Source of the DNA: Pycnococcus provasolii | Taxonomy: Eukaryota; Chlorophyta; Pseudoscourfieldiophyceae; Pseudoscourfieldiales; Pycnococcaceae | Assembly: GCA_938743325.2 (NCBI GenBank) | Contig: OW568883.1 | Span: 124,001-188,000, forward strand | Direction: 5' to 3' | Length of the DNA stretch: 64,000 bases | Part shown: in pieces, positions 47,198-56,500 of the stretch | Layout of the letters: each line of letters starts with the position of its first letter | Numbering within the stretch: position 1 is the first letter of the stretch | Made by a program: the position numbers and the translations under genes | Notes under the pieces: model-generated | What the model was told of the DNA's origin: nothing | Databases searched by the model: none | Seen by the model: only the letters and a program-made list of their open reading frames with translations

Positions 47198-50100
47198 CTA
47201 GCGCTTGAAGATAATCTGCTGGCTCGAATCGGCGGATGTGAGCAGGCCAACCCGACTGCCGCCCATCGTCGCGCGTACATCCGCCGCATCGTCTGAAATC
47301 GCGCCAGGTGCGGGAACTTCTCGCAACGAGGCACGAAGGCTGCCCACCGAAACGCTCATTGCGCCACCGTCGTCGTCGTCACCGGCACCCTTGGGCTCCG
47401 GCGAAGACGCGAAGCTGCGACGCGAGAGCCATTGGCTAATCGATTCAGAGCCATCGTCGTCACTCTCCTCGGGAGCAATGCGAAGCGGCGATCGATTCTG
47501 TGGTGCTCGACCTCGCACAGGCAAGGACGACGAGCGCCTTGGGGGCGATGAAGAACGGGTTGGAAGCTCAGGCTCGGCGCTCGGCATCGGTGGTGGTGGC
47601 ATAGGCGGCATCTTCGTACCCTCCGGCAAAGGAGCCAGAGTCGTCGGAGGTGCGCGCTCAATTGGACCTGGAATGCGACGCCGCTTCTCCGCCCACGTTG
47701 ACTGCTGTTCCGTCTCAGTCTCAGCCTTCGATGAGGTTGCGGATTTTGGCGGCAAGGCGTGCAGGGATGCCGCCGCCGCCGCCGCCGCGGAACCTGCAGA
47801 TGACGCAGGCATGCTCTTTGATTTTAAGGGAGGAGGCTTGGCAACCTTTTTCTCCGCTTTCGAAGGTTGGAGTTCCGATTCATCGGCAGACTTCGGTGGA
47901 CGAGAGATGGGCGGTAATTTCTTAGCACCCTTGCTGCCAGGTTTCTCAGGTGACGTTTGATGAGGCGCGCCCTCGAGCGGCGGGAGTTTGCTTGGCGGCT
48001 TACGCCTTTTCTTCGATCGTTGCTGGTCCTTGTCGTCAACGTCGTCGTCGTCAGCATTACCGCGCGATTTCTTCCTCATTTTCGACACATCGTGCTTCTT
48101 GGCCCGGCCTGTTCTCGAGCATGCGCATCTGTACACCATGTAGACTCCACCACCTACCAGCAATGCCAGGAAAGCGATGAGGAGGAAGGGAAACCAACTA
48201 GGCATGTCGGACGGTAGCAGGTTTCCGAAAGCCCCGCTTGGCGCTGTTGACGACAATGGTGGCAGCAAGGGAGAGTGTGTGGGTGGTGGTGATGATGCAA
48301 GCGGCGTCGGCGTCGGCGGCGGTGGTGGTGGCGGTGGCGGAGTAGGAGACGGTGGAGGGAAGGGCACTGGTGGTGGCGGCGGCGGTGGAGATGGCGATAG
48401 CAACGGAGGTGGAGGCGAAAGGCCTTGTGTCGTAGTGACTGACGAATGTGGTGGAGGCGGTATGGGGGGAGCTGGCGGTGCAAATCCTCGTAAGAGTGCC
48501 ACGTGAAAGTCCTTCCACGTCGACCCGTCAGGAGCGAGGATGCGAATCGCGGCAGCAGCGCTTGCTCCCGGGATTGGCGCGAGCAGTGCTATGCAGACGA
48601 ATGTTTTACCAACTTCCATGCACGGCTTGGACGGCCCAAGATCACGCGGGGAGTTTCCCAGCGAAATGGAGCGCACGGTGACACGAACACCTGGTATGCC
48701 CGCAAGATTAGGCGTCGCAATCAGAGGAACGTGCGAAGCGTTTTCGGCACTTCCCGAGAACGATGCCCAGTCAAGGCGCACCGATGCTGAAAACGCATCG
48801 TCGAAGCCAACGGCGGGTATCTCGGCTTTGATCACATACTCGACGTAGGCGCCAAATCCCGCGTACGCGCCTGTATCGTCTGGTGTGAGACTGGAAAGAA
48901 GGACGTGACTAGGCTTAGATTGGCGTATCACCGAGACACCCACAGGAAAGTCTGGACCAATGCCGTCGAGTGGGGAGGATGTCAGCAGTATCGAGTTTTG
49001 CCCGTATCCGAGGTTGACGGCTTGACGCGCTATCACTTCCAAGAACGATGGTCGAGACGCAAGGACCCTCAGGCGATTCGTTGCGACAGTTGCATTGGAT
49101 GTATCCTGTACTAGATCAGCCAGAGGTGGCGGAGCGAGCAATGCTTCGGGCAATGGCTGCAGCGTTGGTGCACCTGCGGCGTCAACGTCGTATCCACTGG
49201 CGAACACCGATAATCCAATTCCTCCTCCGACGCCGTCGTTGAAAGCACCGTATGGAAGCTCCGCTGAGATAATGTTCGACTGCACTGCATAAAGAACTTC
49301 ACACGGTGCCAGCTTTCCAGTCAGCCCATCAGCCAGGCACCATGTAGGCTCGTCCGCATCACGAGGAGTGTTGGGCATTGTCGTGTCCGGCGCACCAGTC
49401 GCTCGCACAGCCTCTGCCCAGAGCGAGGCGAGCGTCGCTTCAGGGAAGGCGCTGGCGTTCGGCTGAACCTCCGGCGCGTATAAACCTAGAGCACTGCAGT
49501 GGCTGCAAAAGATGCCCACTGGTCCAGTAAAAGGTCCAAAACGATATGCGGGCGTGGCGGAATCAAAAACGGGAGCTGTGTCGAAGGTGACGGTAGGATA
49601 ACCGGTAGGATGACGGAAAATGCCCATCGCAGGTTCAGCCCATACGGCGCGCGCCTCCGTGGCAAACGGGGCCTGTCCTGCAGCATCAGGTGCAGAAACG
49701 TCACGTTGCCAGCGTACATTCGCCAGGGGGTCGTCGAAGCTGCGATCCATATTTCTCGCTTCGAGCGCGTCGCAGCGCAGCAGCGCGCGGCTGGAGTCAC
49801 GGCGAGATGTGGCAAGCACAAGGCCGCACCCGTTCCCACCCGATGCACATCGCGACCCAAAAGCTCCAGTGTCACCACCAACAAAGGCAATGGCAGTTGG
49901 ATGGCGAATGCTGTGAAGCGTCGCGTTCGGTGGTGCCTCGGGAGGAGGTGGCGCCGAGGGAGGTGGGCTCGGTGGCAGAGGACTCGGCGGTGGTGGTGGA
50001 GGACTAGGTGTTCGTGGCGGTGGCGGTGGCGCCGGCGTTCGTGAGACGGATCCCAGTGACCCTCCCGTATCCGCCCAGATTGCATCGCCCCAAACAAGAT

Positions 50101-52951
50101 TGGCGCTGGCACCTTCAGCAACACAAACATCACCGCCACATCCTGTGTTAGCGGCCAAGTTGCCGTTAAAGAACACGGTGCGTAGCGACGCTTCCAGACC
50201 TCGGCTGAATCCACGCTCACCATCACACGGAACGTTGCGACCAAGGCTCATCGCACCGCCATGTAGCGCTTCGTTCTTCACGAATGAACAAATTTCACAC
50301 GTCACTTGCACTCCATCCGTGCTTCCATCCGGCGGCGCAGTCACAAACACCGCGCCGCCTAATCCAGCGCCTTTTACCTCGACTCCGGACTTGACGGGCG
50401 GCATCGCAACGTTGTGCTCAAAGCGAACGCTTTCGAAGCGCACTCGCATTGTGCCCTTGCCAAGAGACGGCGTCACCACAAGAACGCCGCCGCCGCCGCA
50501 GTCGCCTGCGCAGCACGCGCCAAATCTATCGAGAAATCCGGCGCGATACCCGTTGCGCAGGACGAAATTGACGAGCGTTAGATGGCTCGTGTGGGTGTCG
50601 CCTTCACGGAAGCCTCCAGTCACGTCGAGAAGGGCGCTGGAATTCAGGCCGTCGATAATGCAAGCGCCTCCACCGCCGACTGCATATCGACCGCAGTCAC
50701 CGTACACCGTGACAGCGGTTGGGCCAGCGCACTCGGCAGCGTCAAAGAACAGGCGGGATACGAGCTGAACGTCGCGCGTGAGGCGTATGGAAACCACAGG
50801 CTTTCTTTGCGTGCATGCCGCCCCCAGTGCGGCGCGTAACGCATCCGCCGATTCCACGGTCTCAGCGTCTTCGGGGATAACCGGTGGTACATACGTGGGT
50901 GGCGGTGGCGGGCTCATCGGCGGCATCGGCGGTGGAGATGGCGGAGGTGGCGACGGTGCTGATGCCGTGGACAGAGCATCGACAAAGGGGTGCGCCGTGA
51001 TGTCGGGAAGCGCGACTTGTTGAAGCGGCCACGTGCCATTTCTCCATCCGTCGTTGAGATAGAGCTGATCCTGCCCACCAGCGTATGCTGCGAGAGTTGC
51101 CGCATGAGGAGTCTGCATAGACTCTTCGACGGTGAGTGGGCGGCACCCAGACAAGCGAATTGAAAAGGAATTGATGATTCCCGCTTGTCGCACGCCGCTA
51201 GCGGCAAGTGCGGTGGCAGCTCCACTGAAGACCGCAGAAGAGCGGGCTGCTGCCATATCCGCCCAGTCGACGCTGTTGTCATCGCCGCTTGAGGTGCCGG
51301 AATCGAGTGGCACGCCAGAAACGTTAGGAGCAAATTTCACGCGAAATGATTCGCTCGCGTGCACGAACGGTGAAAGAAGAACTGCGACGGATCCCTGCGC
51401 ATCATCACCAGCGCGCGCAGCCCCATTACCCACGAGCTGGCACCGCTCAATCTGTGCGAACGCATCGAGCGCCCTTGGAAATCGGCCCCGTGCGAGGTGA
51501 ATTGCCGCGCCTGCCGGTGCCTCATTGCTCGTGATGTCGCACGGTGCCGCAATTTCAAGCCGTGCTCGGTCGTGCACAGCAGCCGCGCCGCCGCGCCTCC
51601 TGGCAACATTACCATGGAGCACTACGCCTTTGGCATCCACGAACGCACCTGATGATATCCTTAGCGCGCCACCGTCACCGTCGCTCGCTGTGTTGCCTCT
51701 GAAGTCGCACCAGTGCAGTACGAATCGGCCAGCGTACCCTCTTGAGGTGATGTCTCGACGATTGTGTGCAAGAAACCACCGCACCGATGTGATGAGGCTA
51801 GCCGGCGGAGCGCTTCGTGCCGCAACCTCGAACGCGTCGCCGCTGAATGCGATGGCGCCTCCGCCGTCACGCGTGGCTTCATTTTGTATGAAGTCGCACC
51901 CGTATGCGACAGCGCGCGCCCTCGGGTCCGTGGAAATGTGCAGAGCGCCACCAGTCTCGTTAGCGCGATTCGCCTCAAGCGTGCAAGCGAGTCCGTCGAC
52001 GTCCACGCCTCTACCAAAGATGGCGAGCTGGCTCACGTCTCTCGATGCGATGGCGCCGCCGCGTCTCGCGCGATTTCCCTGGAAGCGGCAAGCGTTGATA
52101 ACCGCTGCGGCAGAATTCGACATGAGCAGCGCACCGCCGTCGCCATCCTCCCCCGCGTCGTTGTCAACGAATTGCACGCGTGTGATGGTTGCAGTAGCGC
52201 CTTCGCCGAGCCAGACGGCACCTCCCCCCGTGTCGTTCGCATGGAAGCCTCGCAGCATGACATCGCGAAGCTCCACCATCACGCCCTCGCCGTGCGCCTT
52301 GAGCAGCCTCGCGTTTGTCCCTCTTCCGTCGATCTCGCACGTCGACCCCCCGCAGCTCCTGGTGTGTCCGATGAAGCGAACCGCAGCCTTGCGTCTTCCA
52401 CCGGTGTCAACAATCGTCGTCGCTGCGTCCGTTGCCTCCTGCAGACTCACGTTCGCTCTGATGTGAAACTCGATAGCGGGTGCCGACACGCCGCTGCTTG
52501 CCGTTTCCTTGATGATCCTCGCGTACGCGGCCGCCGCTCGCGACAGGTCCTTCGGCTTTTCGACGTGAATCGCGAGCGCGGCTGACGCATACTGGCTAAG
52601 TTTCCTCCTCCGCAATCTCCTCCTTTCCACGTGAACTTTCCAATGTGTCGCTGGCAAGCTTGACGAGCGACGAACCAATGACGATGAATCCCCCATGCTA
52701 CTGAAAGACCGCAAAGGCAAAGGCAAAGGCAAAGGGCCCTCATCCAAGCTCAAAGAGCGGCCGTCCAATCCCAAAGAAATGCCCATCGGCCGAGCCGCCA
52801 AACATGACGACAAACATGACGACACGAATAACAAATACCACCAAGAAACCTCCATGAAAACCACCTTCAAGGAGTAAGATCTTGGAGGACCCGACATGGA
52901 TCTTGTTGACGACGACGACGACGATGACCACCACCACCACATGGCCGGCAT
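47198..52951 (-). CDS. Giant beta-helix / proline-rich cell-surface membrane protein
   Basis: Up to 1917 residues. The ATG at 52951 is preceded by stops, but Met33 (52855) gives a good signal peptide (MEVSWWYLLFVSSCLSSCLA), so translation may start there. The ectodomain has right-handed beta-helix repeats rich in Asn and Gly (GGGAVWLGEGATATITRVQF; GGALLMSNSAAAVINACRFQ), in two blocks, about 130-640 and 700-970. These resemble Pmp-type/parallel beta-helix surface proteins. Three Pro-rich linkers (PPPPPSPLPPSPPP type), as in algal hydroxyproline-rich glycoproteins, separate the domains. A single transmembrane helix near 1582-1605 (WFPFLLIAFLALLVGGGVYM) is followed by a basic, Ser/Pro-rich cytosolic tail. 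Probably a cell-wall or adhesion protein; ligand and role are unknown. Confidence 0.75.
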   Translation of the reverse strand: MPAMWWWWSSSSSSSTRSMSGPPRSYSLKVVFMEVSWWYLLFVSSCLSSCLAARPMGISLGLDGRSLSLDEGPLPLPLPLRSFSSMGDSSSLVRRSSSLPATHWKVHVERRRLRRRKLSQYASAALAIHVEKPKDLSRAAAAYARIIKETASSGVSAPAIEFHIRANVSLQEATDAATTIVDTGGRRKAAVRFIGHTRSCGGSTCEIDGRGTNARLLKAHGEGVMVELRDVMLRGFHANDTGGGAVWLGEGATATITRVQFVDNDAGEDGDGGALLMSNSAAAVINACRFQGNRARRGGAIASRDVSQLAIFGRGVDVDGLACTLEANRANETGGALHISTDPRARAVAYGCDFIQNEATRDGGGAIAFSGDAFEVAARSAPPASLITSVRWFLAHNRRDITSRGYAGRFVLHWCDFRGNTASDGDGGALRISSGAFVDAKGVVLHGNVARRRGGAAAVHDRARLEIAAPCDITSNEAPAGAAIHLARGRFPRALDAFAQIERCQLVGNGAARAGDDAQGSVAVLLSPFVHASESFRVKFAPNVSGVPLDSGTSSGDDNSVDWADMAAARSSAVFSGAATALAASGVRQAGIINSFSIRLSGCRPLTVEESMQTPHAATLAAYAGGQDQLYLNDGWRNGTWPLQQVALPDITAHPFVDALSTASAPSPPPPSPPPMPPMSPPPPPTYVPPVIPEDAETVESADALRAALGAACTQRKPVVSIRLTRDVQLVSRLFFDAAECAGPTAVTVYGDCGRYAVGGGGACIIDGLNSSALLDVTGGFREGDTHTSHLTLVNFVLRNGYRAGFLDRFGACCAGDCGGGGVLVVTPSLGKGTMRVRFESVRFEHNVAMPPVKSGVEVKGAGLGGAVFVTAPPDGSTDGVQVTCEICSFVKNEALHGGAMSLGRNVPCDGERGFSRGLEASLRTVFFNGNLAANTGCGGDVCVAEGASANLVWGDAIWADTGGSLGSVSRTPAPPPPPRTPSPPPPPPSPLPPSPPPSAPPPPEAPPNATLHSIRHPTAIAFVGGDTGAFGSRCASGGNGCGLVLATSRRDSSRALLRCDALEARNMDRSFDDPLANVRWQRDVSAPDAAGQAPFATEARAVWAEPAMGIFRHPTGYPTVTFDTAPVFDSATPAYRFGPFTGPVGIFCSHCSALGLYAPEVQPNASAFPEATLASLWAEAVRATGAPDTTMPNTPRDADEPTWCLADGLTGKLAPCEVLYAVQSNIISAELPYGAFNDGVGGGIGLSVFASGYDVDAAGAPTLQPLPEALLAPPPLADLVQDTSNATVATNRLRVLASRPSFLEVIARQAVNLGYGQNSILLTSSPLDGIGPDFPVGVSVIRQSKPSHVLLSSLTPDDTGAYAGFGAYVEYVIKAEIPAVGFDDAFSASVRLDWASFSGSAENASHVPLIATPNLAGIPGVRVTVRSISLGNSPRDLGPSKPCMEVGKTFVCIALLAPIPGASAAAAIRILAPDGSTWKDFHVALLRGFAPPAPPIPPPPHSSVTTTQGLSPPPPLLSPSPPPPPPPVPFPPPSPTPPPPPPPPPTPTPLASSPPPTHSPLLPPLSSTAPSGAFGNLLPSDMPSWFPFLLIAFLALLVGGGVYMVYRCACSRTGRAKKHDVSKMRKKSRGNADDDDVDDKDQQRSKKRRKPPSKLPPLEGAPHQTSPEKPGSKGAKKLPPISRPPKSADESELQPSKAEKKVAKPPPLKSKSMPASSAGSAAAAAAASLHALPPKSATSSKAETETEQQSTWAEKRRRIPGPIERAPPTTLAPLPEGTKMPPMPPPPMPSAEPELPTRSSSPPRRSSSLPVRGRAPQNRSPLRIAPEESDDDGSESISQWLSRRSFASSPEPKGAGDDDDGGAMSVSVGSLRASLREVPAPGAISDDAADVRATMGGSRVGLLTSADSSQQIIFKR

Positions 52952-53500
52952 GAATTCTGAAAAATTCTAAAAAAAAAAAATATTTCTGAAAAATTCTTAA
53001 CATCCGCCGATTGGACGCGTCCTCCTCCTCCGAGACGAAGTTTGACTTTTCTCTCTCCTCCGAAAAACCTTAAAACCAAACCCCGAACCTGAACAGCCGA
53101 ACCTCATTATTTCATCATTATTTGGCCTTGCAAGCTTGTTGCAAGTCTCCATTTTTACACACACATACATAAGATACCTTTACCCGGTAGTGGCTTTAGG
53201 TCCTCCCGATTCCCGAGGAGTGTTTCTTGCACAGTCCTTGAGCTGACCACCTTCCTTAAGAACTAGTCTATCGTCCACCTACTGTAAAGGTAGGTAGGAT
53301 TCCGCCCGCGCCCTTGCGCCCTTGCCGCTTGCGGCACCGTACCGTTAACTTGAAGCTAACTGAAAGGTTAGTAGGTTACAGTAGCTCGCCATACCTGCAC
53401 ATGTAATTACCTTCATCAGTAAAAACAACCAAATACTTAGGATTAATTACAGTATCCTAAAAGATTCATTTTACAGTCTTCGAATCATCACAAATAGTAT
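52952..53500. other. Intergenic region upstream of the beta-helix gene
   Basis: AT-rich near 52965-53000 with a TTCTGAAAAATTCT direct repeat, then mixed sequence containing short inverted segments such as CTCCCGATTCCCGAGGAG at 53205-53222. No gene or structural RNA recognised. Confidence 0.4.
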
Positions 53501-56500
53501 CTAATAATCTTCGTCGCCATCCGTCGTCGTCGCCAAATTATCCACGTCGTTATCCAGATCCTCGCCATTCAATTCAAAAGGCAAAATGGGATGGACCCCT
53601 ACTTGATAGGGTAACAAGGGCGGCAGTCCGACCGGCGCTGGAGGAGGTTGTGGTTTCCCAGGAGTTGGAAGGAATTTCGCCGCCTCGCCCATATTGTCAA
53701 TGATACGACGAACACTGTCGATGTCCTCAGGGTTATGGTCCATGCTGCCATTAGAGCTTTTATCGATCGGAACGGCGACTTCGTCGGTATTCCTACTTTG
53801 ACTTCGATTCCGATTTAGCATGTTAGAAATACCCACATGATGGCGAAGAGTCCTCCAATCTCTCGCCGCACGCAATTCATCCACAAGCACGGTAAATTCG
53901 TCAGATGGAATATCTTCGTTTTCGCTTTGTTCTTGTGTGATCTTGTCGTCGTACTCGTCATTGCGAACCAAATCCATAGCGGTATCTGATTCCTCATCCT
54001 CTCCCGCATTCTTGTAGGGATCCACCCAGAGGAAGCACACGTACACGATCATGACGAATATGAGTAACGTCATCGAAAGCATGATCGCAGCAGGAATTGC
54101 GGGAAGCGTGCTCGTGGAGTCTGTGGCAAAGCTAGAGATACACAGCATAGCCACAACCTGATTTAGGTGGATCGTCATCCAAAGCCAGTCCCATCTCGAG
54201 TCGCGGTAGGGCATATGCATGGAATGGAATGCAAGGCTCCATACAGCAATCACAAGCCCGTATAAAATGGAAATGCCCTCTTCGCCATCAACTCCTTGGC
54301 TCACAACGGCGACCATGATCACACCACCCGTCGACGCGAGCCTTCTAAATATTTCGTAAACCTGCCAGTAGAAAAAATGAATCTCGTAAACTTCGTAGAA
54401 AATGCCGCATAACGAGTTCACGTACTCTGTATCGAGCATGTTCATTGGCCGCTTCACTTTGAAGAAAGCGAGACGCCCCGTCTTGTCAGTTGCACGTCGC
54501 GTGCGGAACAACATCTCTTTTATGATCATGCGACCTTCCTCGTCTCGTAGCACCGTACGCTTCCACCTCCGCAGACAGAAAAAGAATATCAAGGGATATC
54601 CAAAGACGAAGAGCACGGTGTAGATGCCTACGACAATGGCGAGCGCGTTGTAATGTGAGTGGTCCAAGGAGCATAAGACTGGTCTGCTCGCACGCATGAC
54701 ACTTAAGGGGGAGGTTATGGAATCCGAGCGAATCTTGTCGCACCGGAACAGCTTGAACATTGTCGCAGAAATGCTCGGATGGAAATAGTTGATGAAGAAG
54801 AGAAGAAACTTCATGCATCCAGATCGAAGCACAGTCAACTTGACGCGTTCGCGGTTCCAAAAAACGACGGCGTGGTACACCGTCGCAAACGTGATGACGA
54901 TTGCGAAAGGGATTAATGCCGAGACCGCGATTTCGGCAATGTATGGATCAAATCCTGAATCGCCACTGATGAGTTGGTCGAAGACGCACTTCGATCGCGT
55001 AATTGCGCCAAATGGATTCACAAATCCGTTGAGCACTTCGAAAAACTCTGTCAGGAAACCGGGTGCCTTGAAGGTGTACAGATCCCTCATTTGCCCAAAA
55101 ACCTGGATATACCCCGTCAGGATATTCGACAGTGCACCAGCTGTGTACGCGACGTTGGACGCCGTATAGTAGTACTTGTAGTACAGGTTGTTGAGTTTCG
55201 TCTGGAGTGCGCCTTCATCCATTTCTTCTCCCGCTCCTTTCATGCCTTTTTCATCGGAAGCAGGCTTCCTTTCCACGGCGAAGAAGCAAAGGAAGCGGTA
55301 TATTATGTACCACATCAGCGCGTATACAGCGAAGCCACCGCCCACGGTTGTTTTAATTACCCTCGCGGAAGGGCACTCCTGGCAAGTTCCTGGGTTGTTC
55401 ACGTCGAAGTCGTACCCTTTCAGGCAAGCACCACACAACGGAGCGTCGCTGTCATATTCCGCCGCGCACTTTGCCACACCGGGTCCTCCTGGGCATGCAA
55501 CAGCGCTGTCGCAGGCGTAAATTCCCGTGAGCACGCAAGTTGCATCGTTAGGTTCGCAGGATTGGATGCTGGGTGAACCCCAGTAACCCGGATTGACTAT
55601 CCACGTCTTGTTGTGCTTTGCCGCTGGATGGCTGATCAAGAAACCACCATCGCACGTCGCACCGCTTGGACAAGGAAGGCAGGTTGCGTTGTAAAACTCT
55701 TCAACTCCATTGCCTGGGACCAAGCTGTACATCCCACGTTCACAACGCTTTAGCACGGGAGGGCGAAGCACACGTCCCTCGTCGTCACGTACTAGCACGA
55801 ATCCCATAGGTACATCAATGCATTCATCGGGACTGTGCAACAATACTTGCCCAGGCGAACACGACGCGATTATCGAACTATCCATAATCTCGCTTACGAC
55901 GAATCCGCACGAATCAATGGAATCTGCGAGTTGGAATGCCTGCGCACAAATCATACCTGAGACATAAAATAGCCGGTTGACGCGCTGCCTAAACGAAGCC
56001 TTCGCCAGCTCTTCCAGGTCAATGCGATACGGGTCAGTACTCACCCAGCCACTACCGCCAACGCTCATTTGCACGAGCTTGTCAAAGAAAGCGTCGCTGT
56101 CTACAAAGCGCCCTTCTTGTTCCATGATGTAGCCGAAGGTACGATTTACGTACACCTCATTCCAAGACGTGCCATTATTAGTCATTGCGAATGCACTGCC
56201 CATCAGTATTCCAGAACTTCGCTGAAAAGCGAACACGGGCGGGCTCTGGTTCGCATCCTGACGCACATCTCCAACGCTTTTCTGAATTTTGGCAAACGCG
56301 GTGTCGAGTTGAACGTCCAGATTCAGGCCACCAGCAGCACTGAAGATTCCAATCTCGATTTGGGCTGTAGTATATCCAACGAGGCTGATCGCACGAGATC
56401 GACTGCACTCGGTATTGAATAAATTAAGACAGTCTTTGGCGGCGCTATTTCCATTGTCATAAGGATACCATACTGCGTCGTATCCCGATGCAATGATCAC

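Noticed and set aside
51525-52466. 313-codon and other open frames antisense to the beta-helix gene
   Set aside because: Antisense shadows without plausible domains.
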